The position numbers and the translations under genes were made by a program. Under the pieces are notes generated by a model, which saw nothing but the letters and a program-made list of their open reading frames with translations, had not been told where the DNA came from and searched no databases. 64,000 nt of DNA from Bacillota bacterium (lineage in GTDB: Bacteria; Bacillota; Clostridia; Peptostreptococcales; Anaerovoracaceae). This document shows, piece by piece, positions 1-9,554 of this stretch (within the stretch, counting starts at the first letter, position 1; each line of letters begins with the position of its first letter). The stretch lies in contig JAFUCA010000009.1 of assembly GCA_017459895.1 (NCBI GenBank), forward strand, positions 30,528-94,527. Direction: 5' to 3'.

Positions 1-995
1 TCTTTGCTCTTGATGCTGTTTACCAGATTCCGGTACCTGCCCTTGCAGACCAGATCATCGTATATATAGGCGGTGACCATGCTCCCCTTGATGCTGATCT
101 TCTTAAAATAGATATCCCCCTGCCGCATGGTCCGGATCAGTTCCATCGACTTGCGGTAGGTACCGCTTTCCTTTACCTTGATCTTGCTGCCCACGGCAGC
201 ATCGGTTACCGTAACGCCGACGATCATGGTCACTTTTTTCTTTTTCTTGTACTTCTTGATGACCATGCCGTTGATGTCGGTCACGGCATAGCGTTTGACG
301 GTTCCGTTTCGGCCCCACTTTTCGAACTGGGCCACCGCCTCCCGCTCTTTGACTATGATCTCAACGGTTCCCGGCAGATGCCGGTCAATATTCACACTTT
401 CGATGTACAGATTCTTTTTGATCCGGCTCTTGACGAGCCAGGGGTTCAGGAAAAAAATACTCTTTCCCGGTTCGATCTGAGATGCTTTGAGGATGTCCTC
501 ATCCGAGACGACCCGGTTTCCGATGACCGGCGTTTCCCGGATGTCGAAATACTGCAGATTCGCCACCGCGATCAGAGCGGCGATGCACGCCAAAACCGCA
601 AGCACCCGAAGCACCCGATGCTTCTTTTTGTGCTTGCGCGGACGTTTTTTCCCGCGGGAAACATGGACGGGCTGCGGCTCCTCCCACGGGAGCGCATCGT
701 CCTCGGTTCCGGCATCCGGTTCCGCCCGGGCCTCCGGTTCAGCTTCCGGTTCTGCCTGCGCCTCCGGTTCGGCTTCCGCTTCCGCCTCCGGTTCACCGGA
801 CGCTTCCCCTTCGCCTGCCGCGGGCTCCGCTTCGGAATCTGCCGTTTCCTCCGCATCCTTCTCCGGCTCCTGCCCGGTATCTGCCGTCTCATCTCCGGTA
901 TCTGCAGCCTCTTCTGCAGCTGCATCCGGTGCTTCTTCGGGATCCGCCGTTTCGATTGGTTCTGTCTCTTCGATCTTATCGATCTGTTCGCTCAT
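1..995 (-). CDS. ftsQ: Cell division protein FtsQ/DivIB (3' end cut by window)
   Basis: The frame starts at the ATG at 995 and runs off the window, giving 331 codons without a stop. Residues 1-110 are an acidic, Ala/Pro/Glu-rich cytoplasmic region with EPEAEAEAEPEAQ-type repeats. A basic stretch follows (about 114-127), then a single membrane segment (about 128-147), then a POTRA-like domain beginning DIRETPVIGN. This is the bitopic FtsQ/DivIB layout; the protein links FtsL and the septal synthase at the divisome. The start overlaps the murG stop as ATGA, so it is translationally coupled and the last gene of the dcw run visible here. The acidic extension is unusually long and repetitive. The C-terminus is not visible. 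Confidence 0.9.
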   Translation of the reverse strand, partial: MSEQIDKIEETEPIETADPEEAPDAAAEEAADTGDETADTGQEPEKDAEETADSEAEPAAGEGEASGEPEAEAEAEPEAQAEPEAEPEARAEPDAGTEDDALPWEEPQPVHVSRGKKRPRKHKKKHRVLRVLAVLACIAALIAVANLQYFDIRETPVIGNRVVSDEDILKASQIEPGKSIFFLNPWLVKSRIKKNLYIESVNIDRHLPGTVEIIVKEREAVAQFEKWGRNGTVKRYAVTDINGMVIKKYKKKKKVTMIVGVTVTDAAVGSKIKVKESGTYRKSMELIRTMRQGDIYFKKISIKGSMVTAYIYDDLVCKGRYRNLVNSIKSK

Positions 996-2095
996 TTTCT
1001 GAAATCCTCAAGGATGGTATCACAGATGACTTTCACCGCATCCGCCGCTCCGCACGCCCGGCAGCCCTGTGCCATGTCTTCCCAGAGCCGGCGGTCTGCC
1101 CGCAGCTTTTCGATCTGCCCGGTCAGCGGCTTCTGATCCAGATCCTTTTCTTCTATGACGATCGCGCCGCCCTTCTCGGCTATGGCCATCGCGTTGTAAT
1201 ACTGATGGTTTTCCGCGGCATCCGGGAAAGGAATAAAGATCGCCGGAACTCCGCACACGGAAACCTCCGCCACTGTCAGGGCGCCGCTGCGGCTGATCAC
1301 AAGATCGCTCGCTGCCAGGCGCCGGGACATATCGTGGATGTACTCCGAGATCATGATATTGTCCTGCAGCTGCAGTCCCTTCTCCTTCAGCTCCGCCTGA
1401 ATGGCATCGTAGTAGTAGCTTCCGGCGCCCAGCCATATCCGGGTGCCCGCCTCTCCGTTGTAGCGCTCAATGACCTGCAGCATCTCCCGGTTCAGCCGTC
1501 CCGCGCCCTGGCTTCCGCCGAAGGCCAGCACGACAAAAGCATTGTCCGGAATGCCCAGCTGGCGGCGGATCGTTTCCCGATCCAGGTCAGAGAATTCCTT
1601 GCGGACCGGATTTCCGGTCAGCACCAGCCTTTGCCTGTCCTTAAAATAATCCCCTGCCTTCTCAAATCCCAGAAAGATCTTTCTGGCCCTGCGGCCGAGG
1701 AATTTATTCGTCTTGCCCGGGATCGCGTTCTGTTCCTGAATATAGGTAGGGATCCCCTTTCGCTGCGCAGCGGATACCACCGGCGCGCTGGCATATCCTC
1801 CGGTTCCGATGACGAGATCCGGCTGAAAGTCCGCGATCAGCTTCTTCGCCTGGCCGCGCCCCTTCAGGACCCGCTTCACCGACCGGATGCTTCCCCGCAG
1901 CGTCCGGCTGAATCCGTCCGCGCTGATCAGCGTGATTTCGTATCCGGACTGGGGGATCAGATCCTTTTCCATTCCGATCTCCGAACCGATAAACAGGAGC
2001 TCCGTGCTCCCGTCTCTTCGTTTGAGTTCGTCTGCGATGGCGACCGCCGGGTAGATGTGCCCCCCGGTTCCCCCGCAGGTCATGATCACTTTCAT
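992..2095 (-). CDS. murG: UDP-GlcNAc:lipid I N-acetylglucosaminyltransferase MurG
   Basis: A 367-residue GT28 glycosyltransferase that adds GlcNAc to undecaprenyl-PP-MurNAc-pentapeptide (lipid I) to make lipid II on the inner membrane face. The N-terminal glycine loop GGTGGHIYPAVAIADEL is at residues 7-23, and the second donor-binding loop FGGSQGAGRLN is in the middle. The C-terminal half carries the SRSGALTVAEV motif typical of the UDP-GlcNAc pocket. Length is normal for the family. It overlaps ftsW upstream and ftsQ downstream by 4 bp each (ATGA), so it belongs to one transcript. Confidence 0.97.
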   Translation of the reverse strand: MKVIMTCGGTGGHIYPAVAIADELKRRDGSTELLFIGSEIGMEKDLIPQSGYEITLISADGFSRTLRGSIRSVKRVLKGRGQAKKLIADFQPDLVIGTGGYASAPVVSAAQRKGIPTYIQEQNAIPGKTNKFLGRRARKIFLGFEKAGDYFKDRQRLVLTGNPVRKEFSDLDRETIRRQLGIPDNAFVVLAFGGSQGAGRLNREMLQVIERYNGEAGTRIWLGAGSYYYDAIQAELKEKGLQLQDNIMISEYIHDMSRRLAASDLVISRSGALTVAEVSVCGVPAIFIPFPDAAENHQYYNAMAIAEKGGAIVIEEKDLDQKPLTGQIEKLRADRRLWEDMAQGCRACGAADAVKVICDTILEDFRK

Positions 2096-3225
2096 AGCGT
2101 TGTTCCTCCCGGTTCAGGCTTCTGCCTGGAAATGTTCAGCAGCACCCCGGCTGAGAACAGGAATATCAGAATACCGTTGCCGCCATAGCTGATGAACGGC
2201 AGGTTGATGCCGGTCGCCGGCATGGACGCGGTCACGACCGCAATGTTCAGGATCACCTGGATCGCTACCATGATCACGATGCCGGAAGCCAGAAGCATTC
2301 CGTACTGATCCGGCGCGTTGATGGCGATGTGAATGCCTCTCCAGATGAACAGGCAGTATATGATGAGCAGGGCGATGATCCCGATGTAGCCGAGTTCCTC
2401 TCCGATGATCGCCAGGATAAAGTCGTTCTGGGGTTCCGGAAGATACAGGCTCTTCTGGACGCTCTTGCCGAGGCCGACGCCGCTCAGCCCGCCCGAGCCC
2501 AGAGCCAGCAGCGACTGTGCGACCTGATAGCCTTCCCCGTACATATCCTCAAACGGATTGAGGAAGTTTGTCATTCTGGTATACCAGAAGGAATCCTGCA
2601 TGAAGAACACGATGAACAGCAGTCCTCCGACTCCCAGCGCTCCGGTTACACCCACATAGATCCAGTGCATCCCGGCGACCAGGAGCATGGCAACCGCGAT
2701 TCCGCAGATGGTGATCGCGGTGGACAGATTCGGCTGGCGAATGACCAGAAACGCGCATCCTCCGGTGATCAGAAGAACCGGCAGAATTCCCAGAAGAAAC
2801 GATCTGGCCCTGCCCGGCTTCTCTCCCATAAACCATGCGATGAACAGGATGATCGCCAGCTTCGCCCACTCGCCGGGCATGAATGTCAAAGGACCTACGC
2901 CCAGCCAGCGGGTCGCGCCGTTACGTGCCTCACCGATGAACAGCACCGCCACCAGAGCCGCAATGATGAAGATCATCACAAAAGGCGCGATCGCCTTGTA
3001 GACACGGTAGTCGATGATGATCGCGCCGAACATCAGAATGAAGCCGAGGCAGATCCATATCCCGTCACGGATCAGGTACCAGAAGGGTGTTCCGTAGATG
3101 CTGATCGATGAATAGTAGCTGGCGCTGAAGACCATGACCAGACCGAAGGCGGTCAGTAGCAGCGTGATCAGCAGGAACGGGAAGTCGACCGATCTGAAGT
3201 TTAAGGATGCAACTGACGTACGCAT
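2092..3225 (-). CDS. ftsW: Septal peptidoglycan polymerase FtsW (SEDS family)
   Basis: A 377-residue polytopic membrane protein with about ten hydrophobic segments. The N-terminus has the FSASYYSS region seen after TM1 of SEDS proteins, and the C-terminal half carries LPEPQNDFILAIIGEELGY and the PFISYGGNG loop, both hallmarks of FtsW/RodA/SpoVE. It polymerises lipid II together with the class B PBP encoded at 7019-9019. The dcw position between murD and murG favours FtsW over RodA or SpoVE. The start overlaps the 3' end of murD by 25 bp, so a slightly later start cannot be excluded. Confidence 0.93.
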   Translation of the reverse strand: MRTSVASLNFRSVDFPFLLITLLLTAFGLVMVFSASYYSSISIYGTPFWYLIRDGIWICLGFILMFGAIIIDYRVYKAIAPFVMIFIIAALVAVLFIGEARNGATRWLGVGPLTFMPGEWAKLAIILFIAWFMGEKPGRARSFLLGILPVLLITGGCAFLVIRQPNLSTAITICGIAVAMLLVAGMHWIYVGVTGALGVGGLLFIVFFMQDSFWYTRMTNFLNPFEDMYGEGYQVAQSLLALGSGGLSGVGLGKSVQKSLYLPEPQNDFILAIIGEELGYIGIIALLIIYCLFIWRGIHIAINAPDQYGMLLASGIVIMVAIQVILNIAVVTASMPATGINLPFISYGGNGILIFLFSAGVLLNISRQKPEPGGTTL

Positions 3226-4568
3226 GTCTTAAAATGCTCCCCTCTCTGCTCAAAATTATCGTACATATCCCAGCTGGCACAGGCAGGTGAAAGAAGAACA
3301 ACATCTCCCGCCTCTGCTTCGCGGACTGCTTCCGCAACACAGGCTTCCATGTCGGGGCAGATCACGGTATTGGTGAAGCCCTCCCGCTGCGCTGCGGCGC
3401 GGATCGCTTCGGCTGTCGCCCCGAGCAGCACCATCTTCTTGACCCGGCCGTCAAAAGCCCGGACGAACTCGGTGAAGTCCGAAGCCTTATCGTATCCGCC
3501 GGCGATCAGAATGATGTTTTCCTTCATGGCCTCGATGGCCTTGATCGCCGCGTCGGGATTGGTCCCCTTGGAATCGTTGATAAAGCGGATTCCGTTCCAT
3601 TCACCGGCGTTTTCGATCCGGTGCTCTACCCCCTCGAAGGACCGCAGTGTCCGGGCGATGGTCTGCGGGTCGATCCCTCCGAAATAGCTGATCGCCGCCG
3701 CTGCCAGAGCGTTTTCGAGATTGTGGCTTCCGGGGATACGAAGTTCGTCTGCCCCGCAGATATCCACCAGAGACTCTGTCGTACGGATCACGATCCTGCC
3801 CTCCCTGACAAAGGCTCCGAAGGGCAGCTCCTCCTTCCTGCTGAAGGGGACCACCGTCGCCGGGCAGTCCTTCGTCAGCGCGAAACAGACCGGATCATCG
3901 ACATTGGCCACGCAGAACTGATCCGCGCTCTGTCTAAGAAAGATCCGTGCTTTGGCCGCGCCGTAGTTTTCCATGGTTTTGTGGCGGTTCAGATGATCCG
4001 GGGTCAGATTCAGGATCGCGGAGACCTCCGGCCGGAATTCATCCGTGGTCTCCAGCTGAAAGCTGCTGATCTCCGTCACGAGCCATCCGTCATCGGTTGC
4101 CTGCTGTGCCCCCTCGATGACGGGCACGCCGATGTTTCCCACTACATAGGTCTCTCTGCCCGCCTCCTTGAATATTTCTCCCACCAGAGTCGTGGTCGTT
4201 GTTTTCCCGTTGGTTCCGGTGATGCCGATGTACCGGCCGTTTCCCGTCCGGTAAGCCAGTTCCAGTTCGCCGATGATCTCGGCTCCGCCTCCTCTGGCCT
4301 CGGAAATAAACGGCAGATCCACAGGGACTCCCGGGCTGAGCACCAGCAGATCGAAGATGCCCATATCCTCCGGTGTCCTTCCCAGCCAGGCCTTGACGTC
4401 AAGCCGCTCCAGCTTTTGCGCCAGCGCCTCACCGATCTGCTCCCGGCTCTTGCTGTCCTGAATATGAACGCGGGCCCCCTGCTGCAGGGCCAGATCCATG
4501 GCTGCCTCGCCGGATCTTCCCATGCCGACAATCAGAACGGTTTTGTCCTTCAGTACTGTATTTATCAT
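3201..4568 (-). CDS. murD: UDP-N-acetylmuramoyl-L-alanine--D-glutamate ligase MurD
   Basis: A 455-residue Mur ligase that adds D-glutamate to UDP-MurNAc-L-Ala using ATP. A Rossmann-like N-terminus (VLIVGMGRSGEAA) is followed by the ATP P-loop GITGTNGKTTTTT, the central HLNRHKTMENYGAAK region and the C-terminal FINDSKGTNPDA signature that is specific to MurD. It lies directly downstream of mraY with a 21-nt gap and overlaps ftsW by 25 bp. Confidence 0.96.
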   Translation of the reverse strand: MINTVLKDKTVLIVGMGRSGEAAMDLALQQGARVHIQDSKSREQIGEALAQKLERLDVKAWLGRTPEDMGIFDLLVLSPGVPVDLPFISEARGGGAEIIGELELAYRTGNGRYIGITGTNGKTTTTTLVGEIFKEAGRETYVVGNIGVPVIEGAQQATDDGWLVTEISSFQLETTDEFRPEVSAILNLTPDHLNRHKTMENYGAAKARIFLRQSADQFCVANVDDPVCFALTKDCPATVVPFSRKEELPFGAFVREGRIVIRTTESLVDICGADELRIPGSHNLENALAAAAISYFGGIDPQTIARTLRSFEGVEHRIENAGEWNGIRFINDSKGTNPDAAIKAIEAMKENIILIAGGYDKASDFTEFVRAFDGRVKKMVLLGATAEAIRAAAQREGFTNTVICPDMEACVAEAVREAEAGDVVLLSPACASWDMYDNFEQRGEHFKTCVRQLHP

Positions 4569-4589
4569 TGTGTTTTTCTGTCCTTCCCT

Positions 4590-5597
4590 CTAAACCAGTA
4601 TGATCAGACCGACGATGCAGCAGAGCGCGGTAAACGCCCAGAACATCGGTACGACCTGCGTTTCTTTCATTCCGCACATCTCAAAGTGATGATGGATCGG
4701 CGCCATCCGGAAGATCCGCTTTCCGTGGGTCAGTTTGAAATATCCGACCTGCATCACGACGGACAGTGCCTCGATCACGTAGAGCAGTCCGATGATCAGC
4801 AGGAGCAGTTCCAGTTTCATGACGATGGCTGCCGCCGCAATGCCGCCGCCCAGCGCCAGCGATCCGGTGTCTCCCATGAAGATCTTCGCCGGGTTCTTGT
4901 TGAACACGAGAAATCCCAGACACCCTCCGCAAAGAGCCGCGAAAAACAGGATCCCCGGCATCGTGTCGACATCGTAGCCTGCGCCCATCGCGCTGAAGGC
5001 GATCCCGGCGATGACAAATGCAATGCACACCAGACTCGTCACACCCGCCGCAAGACCGTCCAGGCCATCGGTCAGGTTCACCGCGTTGGTCATGGCCAGA
5101 ACGGCGAATACGATGAACGGAACGTACAGGATTCCGAAGTCCACATAGATGTCAAAGCCCGGGAAATAGACCTGCGATCCCTGCTCCGAAATCAGCCGGA
5201 AAAGGATCCCGAAGGCGATGGCGATGATCATCTGACAGGCGAACTTGGGTTTGACCTTGAATCCTTCGTTCTGCTTCTTAATGACCTTCAGATAGTCGTC
5301 CAGAAACCCGACGAATCCGAAGCCGACGAATACCAGCAGGATCACCAGGATTCCGCCCAGGGCATATCCCCATGCCCCGTACATGTAAACGCTTCCCGCA
5401 AGGGCTGCGATGCAGGTGCCGATGATGATACTGATCCCGCCCATACTGGGTGTGCCGGCCTTGGCATAGTGGGATTTCAGACCTTCCTCACGTATATTCT
5501 GTCCCGCTTTCCGTCGCAGAAAGGGAATTTCCATTTTTGTCAGGATCACAGCGATTACAAAGGCAACCGCCGCGGTGATCAGTACTGTTGCGATCAT
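4590..5597 (-). CDS. mraY: Phospho-N-acetylmuramoyl-pentapeptide transferase MraY
   Basis: A 335-residue membrane enzyme with about ten membrane segments. It transfers phospho-MurNAc-pentapeptide to undecaprenyl phosphate to give lipid I. It shows the family's acidic motif FLDDYLKV, the NAVNLTDGLDGLAAG loop, FMGDTGSLALGG and the C-terminal IHHHFEMCGMKE motif. A GGAG lies 6 nt before the ATG, inside the end of murF, whose stop is only 2 nt upstream, so the two are coupled. Confidence 0.97.
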   Translation of the reverse strand: MIATVLITAAVAFVIAVILTKMEIPFLRRKAGQNIREEGLKSHYAKAGTPSMGGISIIIGTCIAALAGSVYMYGAWGYALGGILVILLVFVGFGFVGFLDDYLKVIKKQNEGFKVKPKFACQMIIAIAFGILFRLISEQGSQVYFPGFDIYVDFGILYVPFIVFAVLAMTNAVNLTDGLDGLAAGVTSLVCIAFVIAGIAFSAMGAGYDVDTMPGILFFAALCGGCLGFLVFNKNPAKIFMGDTGSLALGGGIAAAAIVMKLELLLLIIGLLYVIEALSVVMQVGYFKLTHGKRIFRMAPIHHHFEMCGMKETQVVPMFWAFTALCCIVGLIILV

Positions 5598-5599
5598 GG

Positions 5600-6988
5600 C
5601 TATCTCCGCTCATCCGTCAGTTCTTCTACAATTGCTTCCATCTTCATGCCCCGGGAAGCCTTGACCAGGATCAGATCTCCCGGGCTCACGTATTCGTTCT
5701 TTTTTTTCAGAAAGGCTTCCTTTGTCGGGAAATACGCCGTTTTCGTTTCCCCTCCGTCGCAGCCCTCCGCTATGAACTTCGCCATCGGACCGACGGCGAT
5801 CAGCTGGTCGATGCCGCAGCTTCTGGCAAACACCCCCACTCCGTAGTGAAGCTTGTCGCTGGTATCTCCCAGCTCGTACATTTCTCCCAGAATCGCGGTC
5901 CGCCGGCCGCTGCAGCTGCTCTGCTGCAAAACCTTGAGCGCTCCCTTCATGGAATCCGGGCTGGCATTATAGGTGTCATCCACGACCGTGATCCCGTTTC
6001 CCCGCAGCACCCGGAGCCTGCTTCCGGTCAGCCGGACCTTCGAAAGGCCGCGGGCGATCTCGTCCTCGGTCATGCCCAGCTGCATGCCCACCGCCGCCGC
6101 CACCGCCCCGTTGAAGGCGTTATGCCGGCCGGGCACCGGGATCTGCAGGATCCGGCTGTCCTCATTGTGTTCCAGGCGGAAGCTGACGCCGTCCACGCCC
6201 CGGTCTTCGATCTGGGACAGTATGTAGTCGCTGCGTCCGTCGGTTCCCACGAAAATGCTTTCGTAATCCCCGGATGTATTATCCCGGTTCAGGAATTCGT
6301 CGTCATAAACGAACACCATTGTACCGCCCCGGGCACCTGCGCGCAAGTGTTTTGTCACTTCCATCTTCGCCCGGAAGATCCCTTCCCGGCTGCCCAGGTT
6401 TTCCATGTGGGAAACGCCGATGTTCGTGATCACTCCGATATCCGGCTGCACGATCTGCGCCAGATGGTCGATCTCCCCGAAATGGTTCATGCCCATCTCC
6501 AGAACCACCGCCTCGCACCCCTCGTCCAGTTCGAAGATGGAGATCGGAAGTCCGATGTCGTTGTTGTAATTCTTCAGGTTTCTGCCGCAGTTAAAATGCT
6601 CGCTCAGCACATAATAGATCATGTCCCGGGTGGATGTCTTGCCCACGCTTCCTGTCACGGCGATGCGTATCGGATCCAGCAGATCCAGATAATACTTCGC
6701 CAGCTGCCCCATGGCAGCGACGGTATCCTCCACGAGAATTGCGTTGACCTGCATATCGTCCGTCAGCGCATCCGCATCCGAAATCAGCAGATTCCGGCAG
6801 CCCTGTTCGATCACCTGCGGAATGAAGCTGTGTCCGTCCCGGTTCGGTCCCTTGATGCACACGAACATGTCTCCGGTGCCGCACTGCCGGGAATCGTGCC
6901 GCACACCGCGGATCCCGGTCTCGCCGCACGAACGTATGATTTTGCCTCCGGCTGCCTGCGCCGCCGCCTGGATGCTGATGACTTTCAT
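5600..6988 (-). CDS. murF: UDP-MurNAc-tripeptide--D-Ala-D-Ala ligase MurF
   Basis: A 462-residue Mur ligase that attaches D-Ala-D-Ala to the UDP-MurNAc-tripeptide. It has an N-terminal MurF domain (DSRQCGTGDMFVCIKG), the ATP loop VTGSVGKTSTRDM, the LEMGMNHFGEID motif and the VVDDTYNASPDSM motif diagnostic of MurF. The start chosen is the ATG at 6988 because AAGGAG sits 6 nt before it; an in-frame TTG at 7009 would add seven residues. In many Firmicutes murE occupies the place between pbp and mraY; here murF is found instead and murE is absent from the cluster. Confidence 0.94.
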   Translation of the reverse strand: MKVISIQAAAQAAGGKIIRSCGETGIRGVRHDSRQCGTGDMFVCIKGPNRDGHSFIPQVIEQGCRNLLISDADALTDDMQVNAILVEDTVAAMGQLAKYYLDLLDPIRIAVTGSVGKTSTRDMIYYVLSEHFNCGRNLKNYNNDIGLPISIFELDEGCEAVVLEMGMNHFGEIDHLAQIVQPDIGVITNIGVSHMENLGSREGIFRAKMEVTKHLRAGARGGTMVFVYDDEFLNRDNTSGDYESIFVGTDGRSDYILSQIEDRGVDGVSFRLEHNEDSRILQIPVPGRHNAFNGAVAAAVGMQLGMTEDEIARGLSKVRLTGSRLRVLRGNGITVVDDTYNASPDSMKGALKVLQQSSCSGRRTAILGEMYELGDTSDKLHYGVGVFARSCGIDQLIAVGPMAKFIAEGCDGGETKTAYFPTKEAFLKKKNEYVSPGDLILVKASRGMKMEAIVEELTDERR

Positions 6989-7018
6989 TGCTGTCTCCTT
7001 TGCTGTCAATCGTCCGGA

Positions 7019-9019
7019 TCACTGACGATACAGGTAAACCTTGGTTCCTTCTTTCACTTTCGTTCCCGGTGCCGGGTACTGCTTGATGACGATATAGTCT
7101 TCTCCGTCGTCGGCCGAATCATCCATATCGAAGTCCAGATCCATGCTCTCCAGGATTCCCGCGGCGTCGCTGACGTTCTTGCCGATCACATCCGGCACCT
7201 GCAGCGCGTCCTCGTCCTCCTCGTCCTCCCTGGCATCCGTGGAGATATTCAGGTAGGGGAGCGATTTGCTCAGCACCTTGTTGACCGCCGGCGCTGCCGT
7301 AACGCTGCCGAACCGGACGCCTCTGGGACTGTCGACGATGATCAGGACCGCGATCTTCGGATCGTTCATGGGAGCCATCGCAATGCAGGACGAGTAGGTG
7401 TCGCTGCTGTAACCGACTCCGTTTTCTCTGGGCTTGTTCGCCGTTCCTGTCTTCGCGCCCACGCGGTAGCCCTTGACGCCGGCTGCCGCCGCACCGCCGC
7501 CTTCGGAGGCGACGTACTCCATGATATCGCAGACCGTTCTCGCGGTTTTTTTGGAAACGGTCCGGCGAACGAACTGCGGCTCAAACTCCTTGACGGTATT
7601 TCCGTCGGCATCGGTCATCGCCTTGACCAGCCGCGGCTTCATCAGCTTCCCCTCGTTGCCCAGGGAGCAGACCGCTGTGATCAGCTGAATGGGCGTCACC
7701 GCCACACCCTGACCGAAGCCGATGGTCGCAAGACCGATGTTCCCGGCGCTGTCCTTATCCTGCAGGATCGCCGTCGTCTCTCCCGGGAAATCGATGCCGG
7801 TTTTCTGGGTGATCCCGAATACGTCCAGATAATCATAGAAGGTGCTGATTCCGATCTTAAGGGCGATCTTCATGAAGACCGGGTTGCAGGAATTGCTGAC
7901 CGCTTCCTTCAGCGTCTCCGTTCCGTGGGAATTCGGGTATGCCCAGCACTGAATGAACCGTCCGTCGACCTTGTAGCCGCTGTTGCACTTGTATTTCTTC
8001 TTCGTGTTGGTAACGTTCTCCTCCAGGGCCGTGGACGTCGTGATCAGCTTGAACGTGGATCCCGGCTCGTATACGTCACAGATCAGTGAGTTTCTCCACA
8101 TATCCGACAGATAATCCGACTGCTCCGCATCGCTCATCTCCTCGAAAGCCTTCTTGTCCTTCTTGTCGGTGGGGACCATTGGGTCGTTCAGGTCGAAGGA
8201 CGGGCTCTGCGCCATGGCCATGATGTCCCCCGTCTCCACATTCATCACGATACCCAGAGCTCTCTTGGCCTTGCAGCGTTTGACCGCGTTCGCCAGCGCT
8301 TCCTCCAGATAATGCTGAACCACGTGATCCAGTGTCGTTACGATGTTGTACCCGTCCTTCGCCTTGTAGTACCGTTCCTCATCATACGTTGTCGTCAGCT
8401 GCCGGCCGCCGGTATCGGTATAGCTGATCCAGCGTCCGGAAATGCCGCTGAGAAATGTGTTGTACTGCAGCTCCAGTCCGGACAGTCCCTGGTTGTCGAT
8501 GTTGACCGATCCGATCACGTGGGCCGCGCTCTCTCCCAGCGGATAGCTTCGTTTGGTATCCTCGACGATCTCAATGCCCTTCGCCTTGGAATTCCTGATC
8601 CGGTCGGCGGCTTCCTTGTCCAGGCCTCTGGCCACGCAGACCAGTTTGTCTCCCGAATTCAGGATCCGGGTGATCTTCGGCTTCGGAACATCGGTATTCG
8701 CTGCGATGACCCCTGCGGTTTCCGCCATGTTGGCGCTGATCTCCGCCCCGGTCTCTCCGATCTTCACGTTATCCGGGCGGACCCAGATGGAATAGCAGGT
8801 GATGCTGACCGCCAGTTCCTCTCCGTTGGCATCGTAAATAACACCGCGCTCCGCCTTCAGCGTCTGGTCCTTGGTCTGCTGCTGCACCGCTCTCGCCGAG
8901 TACTCCTCTCCCTTGACGATCTGGATCCAGCCGACGCGGAAGAGCAGAAGCAGCATAACAGCAAATACGAGTATCACGATGATAATCAGGTTTCTCTTGC
9001 TCCTGGCTGATATCGACAT
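7019..9019 (-). CDS. Class B penicillin-binding protein with C-terminal PASTA domain (FtsI/SpoVD type)
   Basis: A 666-residue D,D-transpeptidase. A cytoplasmic start and one membrane anchor (about residues 9-29) precede the dimerisation domain and the transpeptidase. Catalytic motifs are visible: STFK at 321-324 (nucleophile Ser321), SCN at 377-379 and KTG at 523-525. One PASTA domain occupies about 608-666. In the dcw cluster this is the septal synthase partner of FtsW. PASTA-bearing homologues in spore formers include PbpB and SpoVD, and the sequence alone does not decide between a vegetative and a sporulation role. Confidence 0.93.
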   Translation of the reverse strand: MSISARSKRNLIIIVILVFAVMLLLLFRVGWIQIVKGEEYSARAVQQQTKDQTLKAERGVIYDANGEELAVSITCYSIWVRPDNVKIGETGAEISANMAETAGVIAANTDVPKPKITRILNSGDKLVCVARGLDKEAADRIRNSKAKGIEIVEDTKRSYPLGESAAHVIGSVNIDNQGLSGLELQYNTFLSGISGRWISYTDTGGRQLTTTYDEERYYKAKDGYNIVTTLDHVVQHYLEEALANAVKRCKAKRALGIVMNVETGDIMAMAQSPSFDLNDPMVPTDKKDKKAFEEMSDAEQSDYLSDMWRNSLICDVYEPGSTFKLITTSTALEENVTNTKKKYKCNSGYKVDGRFIQCWAYPNSHGTETLKEAVSNSCNPVFMKIALKIGISTFYDYLDVFGITQKTGIDFPGETTAILQDKDSAGNIGLATIGFGQGVAVTPIQLITAVCSLGNEGKLMKPRLVKAMTDADGNTVKEFEPQFVRRTVSKKTARTVCDIMEYVASEGGGAAAAGVKGYRVGAKTGTANKPRENGVGYSSDTYSSCIAMAPMNDPKIAVLIIVDSPRGVRFGSVTAAPAVNKVLSKSLPYLNISTDAREDEEDEDALQVPDVIGKNVSDAAGILESMDLDFDMDDSADDGEDYIVIKQYPAPGTKVKEGTKVYLYRQ

Positions 9020-9092
9020 TGTTTCCTTCCCTTATAAAGCAATCCCGGACATAGATCCATACAACGTCCGGGGTGCTTCGAGTTTTGATTGT

Positions 9093-9554
9093 TTATTGAT
9101 AAGCTTTTGCTTTCAGTACATCCGCAAATCCTGCCGGGGGGATATCGCCGTTTGTGATATAAACACATTTCTCGGTGTCAGCGGGAACCATGCCCAGCTC
9201 CTTCTTCGCTTTATCCTCAACGTATCCAACGCCGTTCATCGTCGTTTCACTGGACTGCAGGTTCTTGATATCATCCCAAAGCAGGCTGTTTTCCCTCTGG
9301 ACCTGGTTAATATCGTACCGGATCGATGCAGCGTAGGCGGTCATGACGATGAACAGGATCATGGTCATGACGACCGCCAGAAGCAGGATCAGAATCGCTC
9401 TTCGGTCTCTGCCGGCAAAGAGTTCGATTCCGGCCGCCTGTATCGATGCCTGCCGTCTCCTCTCTCTGTGTTCTCTGCTTTCCTGAGGCTTCATGTCCAG
9501 GCCATATTTCTGATATTGCTCTTGGTACTGATACCATTGCTCAGGTGCAATCAT
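9093..9554 (-). CDS. ftsL: Cell division protein FtsL-like
   Basis: A 153-residue bitopic protein: a charged Gln/Tyr/Arg-rich cytoplasmic part (1-85), one membrane segment (ILILLLAVVMTMILFIVMTA), then a short heptad-like extracellular coil ending with a GYVEDKAKKELGMV motif, as in FtsL/DivIC proteins. Sequence conservation in this family is low and the assignment rests on topology and position between rsmH and the PBP gene. It overlaps the rsmH stop by 4 bp (ATGA). Confidence 0.85.
   Translation of the reverse strand: MIAPEQWYQYQEQYQKYGLDMKPQESREHRERRRQASIQAAGIELFAGRDRRAILILLLAVVMTMILFIVMTAYAASIRYDINQVQRENSLLWDDIKNLQSSETTMNGVGYVEDKAKKELGMVPADTEKCVYITNGDIPPAGFADVLKAKAYQ

Noticed and set aside
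3621-5846. Long plus-strand open frames across the dcw genes
   Set aside because: They are antisense to murD, mraY and murF, rich in His/Arg/Asp, with no domain or ribosome binding site. High GC makes such frames common.
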